64,000 bases of DNA from the NCBI RefSeq assembly GCF_004917075.1, contig NZ_SSYB01000002.1:124001-188000 (forward strand), given 5' to 3'. Source of the stretch: Geomonas edaphica (GTDB taxonomy: Bacteria > Desulfobacterota > Desulfuromonadia > Geobacterales > Geobacteraceae). Below the pieces are notes generated by a model that saw nothing but the letters and a program-made list of their open reading frames with translations, was not told where the DNA came from and searched no databases. Position 1 is the stretch's first letter, and each line of letters starts with the position of its first letter. Positions 55,331 to 64,000 of the stretch are shown here, one piece after another. Both the position numbers and the translations under genes were made by a program.

Positions 55331-55397
55331 CTGTGTCCCGATGGGTAGTCCGCCTTCGGGCGCGGCGGGCGGGGGATGCGGGGTGCTGGTGGATGGC

Positions 55398-55805
55398 TCA
55401 GTCGCCCATCTCGTTGCTGAACTTTTTGACCATGTGCTGGCGGTAGCTCGAGATGTCGCTGCGCAGTGAGGCGAGCTTCGCCATCTTCTCGTCGATCTTC
55501 TCGAGGTGCTCGTCCAGAATCTCCACCAGGCGCGGCACCATGCGCTCGGTCTGCTTCGCCTCGCCGTACGCCGCGTAGAGCTCCTGCATTTCCCTGATGG
55601 TGAGGCCCAGTTCCTTCAGCTTGATGATGAACTTGATCCGGCGCACGTAATAAGGGGTGAAACCGCGGGTCGCGCCGTCGCTTCTGGGAACGCTCTCGAT
55701 GATGCCTACTTCTTCCCAGTAGCGGATGGTCCTGGTGGTGAGCCCCAGCGCAGAGGCGATTTCCCCGATAGAGGTGATTTCCTCGCCGTCCGTCAATATG
55801 TCCAT
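55398..55805 (-). CDS. MerR-family transcriptional regulator
   Basis: A 135-residue protein with an N-terminal winged HTH (ITSIGEIASALGLTTRTIRYWEEVGII) and a dimerising coiled coil. No cysteine metal-sensing site is present, so it is not a metal sensor of the classical kind. It is transcribed divergently from the nitroreductase gene, which it may regulate. A GTATG-N8-CATAC inverted repeat lies in the shared gap at 55893-55910. Confidence 0.88.
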   Translation of the reverse strand: MDILTDGEEITSIGEIASALGLTTRTIRYWEEVGIIESVPRSDGATRGFTPYYVRRIKFIIKLKELGLTIREMQELYAAYGEAKQTERMVPRLVEILDEHLEKIDEKMAKLASLRSDISSYRQHMVKKFSNEMGD

Positions 55806-55892
55806 GGAGTCCTCGTGGTGTTAAATTCCAAGCTAATCTAGAACATGGCGTTCTGGGTGTCAATCGCTTTCCGGCCGGATAGGTGCGGAAAA

Positions 55893-55950
55893 GTATGCGA
55901 TACGTCATACAAAATGCGCGGTTTACAAAACGACGTTTTTGGGATATGTA
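55893..55950 (+). promoter_or_regulatory. Nitroreductase promoter and possible operator
   Basis: TTTACA (55922-55927), a 17-bp spacer, and TATGTA (55945-55950). An inverted repeat GTATG-N8-CATAC (55893-55910) lies just upstream, in the 177-nt gap shared with the MerR-type gene. Confidence 0.4.
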
Positions 55951-55982
55951 GTCCAAAAACCGACAAAAAGGAGGCCATTGTC

Positions 55983-56519
55983 ATGGATGTTTTCCAGGCC
56001 ATAACCGGGCGGCGCAGCATCCGAAAGTTCAAAACGACGCCTGTCGAACCAGGCAAAATAAAACAGGTCCTTAATCTGGCGCGTCTGGCGCCTTCCTGGA
56101 AGAACCTGCAGTGCTGGCGTTTCCTGGTACTGACCGAGCCTGAGCGCATCGGGCGCCTGTTCGAAGCCTTCCCGGACGACAACCCGGGTAAAAAAGCGAT
56201 AGCATCGGCGCCGTGCATCGTCGTGGTCTGTGCGGATCCGAACGAGAGCGGCGTCGAAAACGGCATCGAGTACTACATAGCCGACGCGGCGCTTGCCTTC
56301 GACCATCTCTGCCTCGCTGCCTACGGGCTCGGACTTGGGACCTGCTGGATGGGGTGGTACGACGAGGAGCGCATCAAGGAGGCGCTCGGCATTCCCGCAG
56401 GGATCAAGGTGGTGGGGCTCACGCCGCTTGGGTATCCCGACCAGTCCCCCAATCCCCGCCCGCGCAAGGAACTGGCGGAGGTGGCCTTCAGCGAGGAGTG
56501 GGGGAACAGCCGGTGGTGA
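55983..56519 (+). CDS. Nitroreductase-family flavoprotein
   Basis: A 178-residue protein with the FMN-binding opening TGRRSIRKFKTTPVEP, LARLAPSWKNLQCW and the C-terminal GLGTCWMGWYDEERIKEALG. It is of the short type; the electron donor and substrate (nitro compounds, quinones or flavin) cannot be told. AAGGAGG precedes the ATG. It lies 7 nt ahead of the pseudouridine synthase gene. Confidence 0.9.
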   Translation: MDVFQAITGRRSIRKFKTTPVEPGKIKQVLNLARLAPSWKNLQCWRFLVLTEPERIGRLFEAFPDDNPGKKAIASAPCIVVVCADPNESGVENGIEYYIADAALAFDHLCLAAYGLGLGTCWMGWYDEERIKEALGIPAGIKVVGLTPLGYPDQSPNPRPRKELAEVAFSEEWGNSRW

Positions 56520-56526
56520 GCAGACG

Positions 56527-57399
56527 ATGATTTCCGCATTCGCCGCCAAGGTGACCATGCCGAGGGGGGAGCAGCCGCACCGAACCGTGCTCGCCTTCCT
56601 GTTGCAACGTTTCCCGAAGATCCCGCCGGAGGTATGGGAGCGCCGCGTCGCCGAAGGTAAGGTGCTCTCCGAGGACGGTACGCCGATCACCCCCGAGACT
56701 CCCTACGCGCCGCAGAAGCGGGTCTTTTATTTCAGGGAGATCGAGAACGAGCCGGTCATCCCTTTCACCGAAGAGATCCTCTTTCAAAACGAGGAGTTGC
56801 TGGTGGCGTGCAAGCCCCATTTCATCCCCGTCACGCCGGTAGGGGCCTACCTCGAGCAGAGCCTCCTGCACAGGCTGCGCAGACGGACCGGGATCGATCA
56901 CATCGTGCCGCTGCACCGCATCGACCGCGAGACCGCCGGCCTCGTCCTCTTCTCCGTGAACCCCGCGACCCGCGGCCTTTACAGCGGGCTTTTCCGGCAG
57001 GGGCAGATCGAAAAGAGCTACCTCGCCCTTTCCGAAGGGAAGGTGCTGGGCGAAAAGTGGCACGTGGAGAGCAGGCTCGTACCGGGTGACCCTTGGTACA
57101 CCATGACGGTCGCGCCGGGAGAGGCGAACGCCCGCTCGCAGATAACGCGCATCGATGAAAAAGGAGGCGTGTCGCTCTTCTCGCTCGTCCCGCACACAGG
57201 GAAGACGCACCAGTTGCGGGTGCACATGAATAGCCTCGGGATGCCGATCATGCACGACAGACTTTACCCGCAACTGCGTCCCCGGCAGTTCGATGATTTC
57301 GAAAAGCCGCTTCAGCTTCTGGCGCGCACGCTCCGATTCAAGGACCCGGTGACCGGGAAACTCATGGAGTTTCAGTCGAATCGGGAGCTTTTGTGGTAA
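56527..57399 (+). CDS. RluA-family RNA pseudouridine synthase
   Basis: A 290-residue enzyme with the catalytic Asp133 in HRIDRETAGLVLF. An S4-like N-terminal part (WERRVAEGKVLSEDG) is followed by the RluA fold with HTGKTHQLRVHMNSLGMPI. The target uridine in rRNA or tRNA is not predictable. No strong ribosome site precedes 56527, so translation may be coupled to the nitroreductase. Confidence 0.9.
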   Translation: MISAFAAKVTMPRGEQPHRTVLAFLLQRFPKIPPEVWERRVAEGKVLSEDGTPITPETPYAPQKRVFYFREIENEPVIPFTEEILFQNEELLVACKPHFIPVTPVGAYLEQSLLHRLRRRTGIDHIVPLHRIDRETAGLVLFSVNPATRGLYSGLFRQGQIEKSYLALSEGKVLGEKWHVESRLVPGDPWYTMTVAPGEANARSQITRIDEKGGVSLFSLVPHTGKTHQLRVHMNSLGMPIMHDRLYPQLRPRQFDDFEKPLQLLARTLRFKDPVTGKLMEFQSNRELLW

Positions 57400-57446
57400 T
57401 CTAGAACGGTCTGCAGCTGGAGAAGTCCGGCACACGGAGGTGCAAG

Positions 57447-57722
57447 ATGGCCAAGAACGTGCTTTTGATGGTTGATTACGGCGTCAACAACAGCATTCAT
57501 GTCAGCCTCTTCAAGATCCATCTGAAAGAGGCGGGATGGCGCGAGGGGTTCCTCGAGGGGGCCTTTGAAAAGAGCATGGACCTTCCCGATGCACTGATAG
57601 AGAAGGTGGTGCAGGAGGAGTTCGACAGCGCGGCCAACCAGGCTGCCTTCAAGAAGACTTATTGCGAACTGTTCGTCACCGAGGATGAGCTGAAGTTCTC
57701 TTGGGACTGGAACACCCCTTAG
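57447..57722 (+). CDS. Hypothetical protein, 91 residues
   Basis: A small soluble-looking protein that starts MAKNVLLMVDYGVNN and ends in ELKFSWDWNTP. It mixes helical and acidic segments; no motif or membrane helix is seen. GGAGG lies upstream at a normal distance, and codon use fits the neighbours, so it is probably real. No function can be proposed. Confidence 0.65.
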   Translation: MAKNVLLMVDYGVNNSIHVSLFKIHLKEAGWREGFLEGAFEKSMDLPDALIEKVVQEEFDSAANQAAFKKTYCELFVTEDELKFSWDWNTP

Positions 57723-57782
57723 CCGCGTTACAAGTATTAAATATCTGGACAAGATCCACGAGGATTGGTTAATATCCCACCT

Positions 57783-57941
57783 ATGAAAAAACCCGCAGCA
57801 ATATTCATCATTTTGTTCACTCTGGCAGTGGTAGGTTTTGGAACATGGCAACTCTTTAAAGGGAATTTTGAGGCGGCTTTCTCTTCCGTTCCATTCCTGC
57901 TGATCATCTACTTTTTTATTAAACCTTACCGTAGCACTTGA
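57783..57941 (+). CDS. Small two-helix membrane protein, 52 residues
   Basis: The frame from ATG 57783 to TGA 57939-57941 encodes MKKPAAIFIILFTLAVVGFG, then a short charged loop, then SVPFLLIIYFFIKPYRST. Two membrane helices with positively charged ends suggest a small inner-membrane protein. Composition is more AT-rich than the neighbours. The ribosome site is weak, so the call is tentative. Confidence 0.45.
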   Translation: MKKPAAIFIILFTLAVVGFGTWQLFKGNFEAAFSSVPFLLIIYFFIKPYRST

Positions 57942-58070
57942 CGATAAGCGTCACATCCTTTTTGAGACTCATGATGCTTTCCCGCAGTTTGTTGTGACTG
58001 CTGTGAACGCTCCGGTTTCACATTGGCATCGATTACCGGCTACTCTTGTGTAATGTCGATGGGAGAAATC

Positions 58071-58991
58071 ATGTCCAATTGTGTGCTCGTTATCGATGAC
58101 TCCACCGCCATACGGGAACAGGTGGTGCGCACCCTGAAAGATGTCGGCCTTTTCGAGCAGTACCGGGAAGCGCGGGACGGCTTGGAAGGGTTCAAGACGC
58201 TGATCGAATCCAAGGCCGACCTCGTCATCTGCGACGTCGACATGCCGCGCATGGACGGCTACAAGTTCCTGCAGTTGGTGGCATCGCGCCCCGACCTGCA
58301 GGGGCTTCCCATCATCATGCTGACCGGCATGATGGACTTCAACTCGAAGATCAGGGGGCTCGAACAGGGGGCAAGCGACTACCTCACCAAGCCGTTCGAT
58401 CCCGGCGAGCTCGTGGCGCGGGTCCGGGTGCAACTTAAGATCAAGTCCCTGCAGGATGATCTGAGGAAGGCCAACGAGCAGTTGAAGCGCCTGACCAACA
58501 TCGATCATCTCACCAACCTCTTCAACAGGCGTTACCTGGCCGAGATAATGGACGGTGAGTTCATCAGGGCCAGACGTAACCACGAAAATCTCTCCCTCGT
58601 CATTTTCGATATCGATTACTTCAAGAGCGTGAACGACACCTACGGACACCAAAACGGCGATATAGTCCTCTCGGCCGTCGCGGGGATCGCCCAGCAGCAG
58701 ATGCGCGCCTACGACAGCGCTGCGCGTTACGGCGGCGAAGAATTCGTGCTGGTGCTTCCCGGTACCGCGCTCGAGGGGGGCGTCATCGTCGCCGAGCGCC
58801 TGCGTCAGGCCGTGCTTGAATCCTCCTTCCCTCCCCCCATGGAAGATCTCACCCTCACCATCAGCGCCGGGGTCGCCACCTACCCGGGCCCGTCCGTCGA
58901 GAACATCGACTCGCTGTTTCGCCGCGCCGACGAGGCGCTGTATCGGGCGAAGCAAAGCGGTAGAAACCGCGTCGATATGATGCCGACCTGA
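58071..58991 (+). CDS. Response regulator with GGDEF domain (diguanylate cyclase)
   Basis: A 306-residue protein with a receiver domain (residues 1-125; phosphoacceptor Asp55 in CDVDMPRMDG, Lys in TKPFDPGEL) and a GGDEF domain (about 140-300). The active site reads GGEEF (221-225), and RAYD five residues before it (212-215) is an intact RxxD inhibitory site. It should make c-di-GMP when phosphorylated and be feedback-inhibited. Its histidine kinase is not adjacent. The ATG at 58071 has GGGAG upstream; earlier in-frame starts are possible. Confidence 0.93.
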   Translation: MSNCVLVIDDSTAIREQVVRTLKDVGLFEQYREARDGLEGFKTLIESKADLVICDVDMPRMDGYKFLQLVASRPDLQGLPIIMLTGMMDFNSKIRGLEQGASDYLTKPFDPGELVARVRVQLKIKSLQDDLRKANEQLKRLTNIDHLTNLFNRRYLAEIMDGEFIRARRNHENLSLVIFDIDYFKSVNDTYGHQNGDIVLSAVAGIAQQQMRAYDSAARYGGEEFVLVLPGTALEGGVIVAERLRQAVLESSFPPPMEDLTLTISAGVATYPGPSVENIDSLFRRADEALYRAKQSGRNRVDMMPT

Positions 58992-59085
58992 AAAAAATTA
59001 GACTTGCTTAAGGAATTAACTTGAAAATATTCTAATTTAATTGTAAACGTACCTTCTGCTCGACACCGAACCAGGAGGACGTTCC

Positions 59086-59283
59086 ATGGACAGTTTTGAC
59101 GAAGCCTACGCCAGGTACCTGAAGTTGCTGGCGAAGCTCGATCGTACCGATGATGTCGCGGAAAAGAACCAGCTCTTTCGCCAGCTAACGCACCTGCTGT
59201 GTGAGCTGGAGCAGAATCTGAAAGCCGTAAAGGCTAAGCAGGGTGATTGGTCCAGGCGGGAAGAGCTCGCCTACTGGATCTAG
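59086..59283 (+). CDS. Hypothetical small helical protein, 65 residues
   Basis: A short, charged, probably all-helical protein (MDSFDEAYARYLKLLAKLDR to the end, with heptad-like leucines). A strong AGGAGGA ribosome site supports it. It stands between the diguanylate cyclase and etfBA in an AT-rich stretch. No family is recognised. Confidence 0.65.
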   Translation: MDSFDEAYARYLKLLAKLDRTDDVAEKNQLFRQLTHLLCELEQNLKAVKAKQGDWSRREELAYWI

Positions 59284-59379
59284 TTTTTTTCTTCATCCTT
59301 TTCCGTCAGACCTCCCCTCAACACATCCCCCGTTGTAGTTCCTTCGTGTCTGCCGCTCCCGCGTAATTCATTAAGATGT

Positions 59380-59452
59380 TTGACACATTTCGTTACTCCT
59401 ATATCCTATAATTAAAGCTCCTGACGGTGCGCCGACCCGCGGCGCGCACCGT
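59380..59452 (+). promoter_or_regulatory. etfBA promoter region and leader hairpin
   Basis: TTGACA (59380-59385) and a perfect TATAAT (59407-59412), separated by 21 bp rather than 17, which suggests an activator-dependent or overlapping promoter. The leader then folds as ACGGTGCGC (59424-59432)/GCGCACCGT (59444-59452), followed by TCTTTC, just before the etfB ribosome site GGAGGAGG. The ~100 nt before the promoter hold no gene. Confidence 0.45.
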
Positions 59453-59481
59453 TCTTTCAATCCCAGCTGGAGGAGGTTGCC

Positions 59482-60258
59482 ATGAAGATACTGGTATGCA
59501 TAAAGCAGGTGCCGGATATGGAGTCCCGGTTCAAGCCTGATGCTTCGGGCGTCTGGTACGCCGAGACGGACCTTGCCTTTAGAGTGAACGAGTACGACGA
59601 GTACGCCATCGAGCAGGCCGTGCTGCTCAAGGAGCAACTGGGCGGCGAGCCTGAGGTTACCGTGCTCTCGATAGGTGCGGACCGGGTGGTCGAGGCGATC
59701 AAAAAGGGGCTCTCTATGGGCGGGGACCGCGGTGTTCACGTGCAAGATGCAGCGGCACACCTGAAGGATTCCTGGCAGGTGGCGTCGATAATCGCCGCCT
59801 ATGCCGCCGGGGAAGGGTTCGACCTCATCCTCACCGGGTTGCAGTCACAAGATCGAGGTTCCGCCCAGGTCGGCGTTACCGTTGCGGAGCTGCTCGACTA
59901 TGCCTGCGCCACCACCGTGGTCGGCTTTGGGTATGCCGATGGCACCGTTACGGTGAAGCGCGAGCTGGAAGGAGGGGTGAAGGGAACGGTGCGCCTGAAG
60001 ACGCCGGCCGTGGTGACCTGCCAATTAGGGCTGAACCAGCCGCGCTACCCGACACTGCCAAATATCATGAAGGCGAAGAAGAAAGAGGTCCGCGTCATCC
60101 CCGTAGCCGAGTTGCTGCATCAGGATCAAAGGGTGGCTCCGTGCGAATTCCGGGCTCCGGCCAAGAAGGGAAGCGCCGTGGTGCTGGAAGGGGAGCTCGC
60201 CGACCAGGTCGACCGTCTCATCGGGATACTGAAGGACAAGACAGCGGTGCTGCGCTAG
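59482..60258 (+). CDS. etfB: Electron transfer flavoprotein beta subunit
   Basis: A 258-residue EtfB with MKILVCIKQVPDME, FRVNEYDEYAIEQAVLLKE, LTGLQSQDRGSAQVG and the adenine-nucleotide segment. It pairs with EtfA to carry electrons from acyl-CoA dehydrogenases or other flavoproteins to the quinone pool. GGAGGAGG precedes the start. No acyl-CoA dehydrogenase or ETF-quinone oxidoreductase lies adjacent. Confidence 0.95.
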   Translation: MKILVCIKQVPDMESRFKPDASGVWYAETDLAFRVNEYDEYAIEQAVLLKEQLGGEPEVTVLSIGADRVVEAIKKGLSMGGDRGVHVQDAAAHLKDSWQVASIIAAYAAGEGFDLILTGLQSQDRGSAQVGVTVAELLDYACATTVVGFGYADGTVTVKRELEGGVKGTVRLKTPAVVTCQLGLNQPRYPTLPNIMKAKKKEVRVIPVAELLHQDQRVAPCEFRAPAKKGSAVVLEGELADQVDRLIGILKDKTAVLR

Positions 60259-60267
60259 GGGGATGTC

Positions 60268-61182
60268 ATGAAACTCTTACTGATCGGTGAATGCCGTGAA
60301 GGCAAGTTGTTGGAATACAGCTACGAGCTCTTCGGGTTCGCGTCGCAGGCGGGAGCCGAAACCGCAATGCTCATCGTCGGGGGGGAGGGGGCCCTTCCCG
60401 GATACGGTGGTACCGTCTACTTAGCCGATGCAGGCAAGTACGGCGAGTACAACCCGGACCTGCACAAGCGTCTGGTGCAGGCGGTCGTCGAGCGGGAGCG
60501 GCCGGACTACGTGGTGTTCATGCACACCTCCTACGGCTGGGATCTGGCGCCGAGGGTCGCGGCCCTGTTAAAGGTGCCGCAGGTTTCCGAGGTGGTTGCG
60601 CTGGCGGAAGGGGGTGGCTTCGAGCGACCCTGCCTGAGCCAGAAGATGCGTCAGGTAGTGAAGCCCAAAGGAACGCCCGTGGTGCTCACCCTGCAGGGGG
60701 GAGCGTTTCCCGCGTTGGTGCCGGGAGGGACGCCGCAGGTGCAGCCGATCGACGCGGCGGGGGAGGGGAGACTCGAATTTCTCGGCTATGAAGCGGCGGC
60801 GCGCAAAGGGGTGGATTTGACCAAGGCCGAAGTGATCGTCAGCGTCGGTCGTGGTGTCGGCAAGAAGGAGAACATCCCGGTCATCGCCGAGCTTGCCAGG
60901 GTGCTCGGAGGTGAGGTCGGGGCGAGCCGCCCCGTCGTGGACAGCGGCTGGATGGATGCAGGGAGCCAGGTCGGGGTGACCGGGCAGACGGTGAGTCCCA
61001 AGTTGTACGTGGCGTGCGGCATCAGTGGGGCGATTCAGCATCTGGCGGGGATGAAGAAGTCGGGGTTCATCGTGGCCATCAACAAGGACAAGGAAGCCCC
61101 CATAGCCGGGGTTGCCGACGTGCTGGTGGTGGCCGACGTGATGCAGTTCGTCCCAGCGCTGACCGCGAAGCTGGCGAAGTAG
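60268..61182 (+). CDS. etfA: Electron transfer flavoprotein alpha subunit
   Basis: A 304-residue EtfA with the C-terminal FAD-binding domain: [46 protein letters not shown] and NKDKEAPI. It lies 9 nt after etfB with its own ribosome site GGGGGAT. It is shorter than the long forms with an N-terminal ferredoxin domain, so it is the plain (non-bifurcating-looking) type, though that cannot be decided from sequence alone. Confidence 0.95.
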   Translation: MKLLLIGECREGKLLEYSYELFGFASQAGAETAMLIVGGEGALPGYGGTVYLADAGKYGEYNPDLHKRLVQAVVERERPDYVVFMHTSYGWDLAPRVAALLKVPQVSEVVALAEGGGFERPCLSQKMRQVVKPKGTPVVLTLQGGAFPALVPGGTPQVQPIDAAGEGRLEFLGYEAAARKGVDLTKAEVIVSVGRGVGKKENIPVIAELARVLGGEVGASRPVVDSGWMDAGSQVGVTGQTVSPKLYVACGISGAIQHLAGMKKSGFIVAINKDKEAPIAGVADVLVVADVMQFVPALTAKLAK

Positions 61183-61210
61183 CACAGCGGCCGGCGGACC
61201 CTCTAACCCT

Positions 61211-61309
61211 CGGACCAGTCGGACCAGTCGGACCAGTCGGACCAGTCGGACCACTCGGACCACTCGGACCACTCGGACCACTCGGACCACTCGGACCACT
61301 CGGACCAGT
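61211..61309. repeat. 9-bp tandem repeat array, locus 3 (intergenic, 11 units)
   Basis: Eleven perfect-period 9-mers: four CGGACCAGT, six CGGACCACT, one CGGACCAGT. The two variants differ at one base and are grouped, indicating local duplication. The array lies between etfA and the four-helix-bundle gene and ends 22 nt before that gene's ribosome site. Confidence 0.92.
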
Positions 61310-61340
61310 CGGAGTGGCCGTAACAAGGCGGGAGGCGCTG

Positions 61341-61985
61341 ATGAACGGTTCTGACGACCTCATTCTGCCGCACGGCGGCTTTCGCCGCTTGCGCAGCTTC
61401 GTGGTGGCTTTGGCCGCCTACGACGGCACCATCATCTTTTGCGACCGTTTCATCGACAAGCGCTCGCGCACCCACGACCAGATGGTGCAGGCCGCGCGCA
61501 GCGGCGTGCAGAACATAGCCGAAGGCTCTCTCGCCTCGGGCACCTCGAAAAAAACAGAGCTTAAACTGACCGGAGTCGCCCGCGCGAGCCTGGGAGAGTT
61601 GATCCGGGACTACGAGGACTACCTGCGCCAGAACGGTCTGCAGATTTGGGACAAGGATTCCCCAAAGGTAAGGGGGATGCGGGCAAGGCTCGCCGGACGG
61701 CTGACCAAGTCGGAGAGGTCGGACCAGTCAGACAGGTCAGACAGGTCAGACAGGTCAGACAGGTCAGACAGGTCAGACAGGTCGGAGTTTTTCGACGAAC
61801 CTTTGCTGGCTGCTTTGCGAGCCCTGCGCACCAGCAGCGCGGAGGTGGGCGCCAACATCCTCCTCTGCCTGTCCCACCAGGCAAGCTTCCTGCTAAGACG
61901 CCAGATGGAGCGCCAGGAACATGATTTCGTCCAAAACGGCGGCTTCACGGAAAGACTCTACAACTACCGCAAGGAACACCGTTGA
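61341..61985 (+). CDS. Four-helix-bundle suffix-domain protein (IVP-like) with in-frame SDR repeats
   Basis: A 214-residue protein with the four-helix bundle pattern ([65 protein letters not shown]). A Ser-Asp-Arg repeat of about 24 residues near residues 124-147 is inserted between helices, encoded by the 9-bp repeat array at 61710. This family is related to the 23S rRNA intervening-sequence proteins, but its function is unknown. GGAGG lies five bases before the ATG at 61341. Confidence 0.85.
   Translation: MNGSDDLILPHGGFRRLRSFVVALAAYDGTIIFCDRFIDKRSRTHDQMVQAARSGVQNIAEGSLASGTSKKTELKLTGVARASLGELIRDYEDYLRQNGLQIWDKDSPKVRGMRARLAGRLTKSERSDQSDRSDRSDRSDRSDRSDRSEFFDEPLLAALRALRTSSAEVGANILLCLSHQASFLLRRQMERQEHDFVQNGGFTERLYNYRKEHR
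61710..61781 (+). repeat. 9-bp tandem repeat array, locus 4 (in-frame inside a gene, 8 units)
   Basis: Units TCGGAGAGG, TCGGACCAG, then six TCAGACAGG. Being 9 bp long, each adds exactly three residues (SER, SDQ, SDR), so copy-number change keeps the reading frame. The unit belongs to the same family as the intergenic arrays. Confidence 0.92.
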
Positions 61986-61986
61986 A

Positions 61987-62027
61987 ACAAAAAAAGGCGC
62001 GGCAGCCATCGGCTGCCGCGCCTTCTC
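61987..62027 (-). terminator. Bidirectional terminator, mainly for ligA
   Basis: A 14-bp stem AAGGCGCGGCAGCC/GGCTGCCGCGCCTT. On the minus strand it is followed by an eight-base T-run, ending ligA. On the plus strand it follows the four-helix-bundle gene with a weaker CTCTT tail. Confidence 0.85.
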
Positions 62028-62046
62028 TTAACAACACCTGCGACGC

Positions 62047-64000
<1,954 letters not shown>

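Noticed and set aside
57420-57446. A sigma54 promoter in GGCACACGGAGGTGC
   Set aside because: The spacing between GG and GC is 11 bases, and the sequence is better explained as the GGAGG ribosome site of the 57447 gene.
61211-61309. CRISPR array
   Set aside because: The period is 9 bp with no spacers and no cas genes nearby; it is a simple tandem repeat.

Overview
The window is a 64 kb piece of a chromosome with high GC and dense coding, about 60 genes long. There are no phage, transposon or CRISPR signs. Gene content points to the Geobacteraceae (Desulfuromonadales; Geobacter, Citrifermentans or Geomonas type). The evidence is AcnB next to energy-metabolism genes, a hybrid type II secretion locus followed by ftsEX and ctpA, etfBA, and the NAD(P)-malic enzyme/phosphotransacetylase fusion. 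The assignment is an inference from gene content and order; no database search was run.

Layout. 1-1050: the 3' end of lon, an HU gene, and tRNA-Asp, tRNA-Val and a second identical tRNA-Asp separated by a heptamer repeat. 1225-11370: a polyprenol-phosphate sugar transferase, a small membrane protein, then a secretion operon (GspF, GspE, PilM/N/O/P-like proteins, a lipoprotein secretin and two pseudopilins). This mixes type II secretion and type IV pilus parts and resembles the atypical system of G. sulfurreducens that contains OxpG. 11389-15563: ftsE, ftsX, a degenerate EnvC-like activator and the processing protease CtpA, a cell-wall/division set. 15734-17086: an exported protein with a cohesin-like and a dockerin-like segment; the secretin also ends in a cohesin-like domain. 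17272-22265: a succinate-semialdehyde dehydrogenase, fdhD and acnB. The promoters of gabD and acnB carry the same palindrome on their -10 boxes.

22414-26991: pepF, a small Fis-type HTH gene, a HAD nucleotidase and thrC. 27398-37557: the classic translation/transcription operon rimP-nusA-ylxR/L7Ae-infB-rbfA-nrnA-truB, followed by rpsO and pnp, with leader hairpins before rimP and pnp. 37611-42725: an M16 protease, dut, an M29 aminopeptidase, a Sua5/YrdC protein, a small membrane protein, queD and queE. 42844-46524: a MoxR-DUF58-transglutaminase trio in which the DUF58 gene lacks a usual start codon. 46586-55330: a TPR protein, a TonB-like protein, maeB, a HIT protein, a ROK kinase, a DsbC-like protein and an EndoQ-like PHP nuclease. 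55398-59283: a divergent MerR/nitroreductase pair, an RluA-type pseudouridine synthase, small orphan genes and a diguanylate cyclase. 59482-64000: etfBA, a four-helix-bundle gene carrying and preceded by 9-bp tandem repeats, and ligA running off the right edge.

The most interesting signals are the cohesin/dockerin pairing around the secretion locus, a dispersed 9-bp repeat family at four places (one in frame inside a gene), the shared palindrome at gabD and acnB, mutually exclusive hairpins before rimP-nusA-infB, and the missing start codon of the DUF58 gene.
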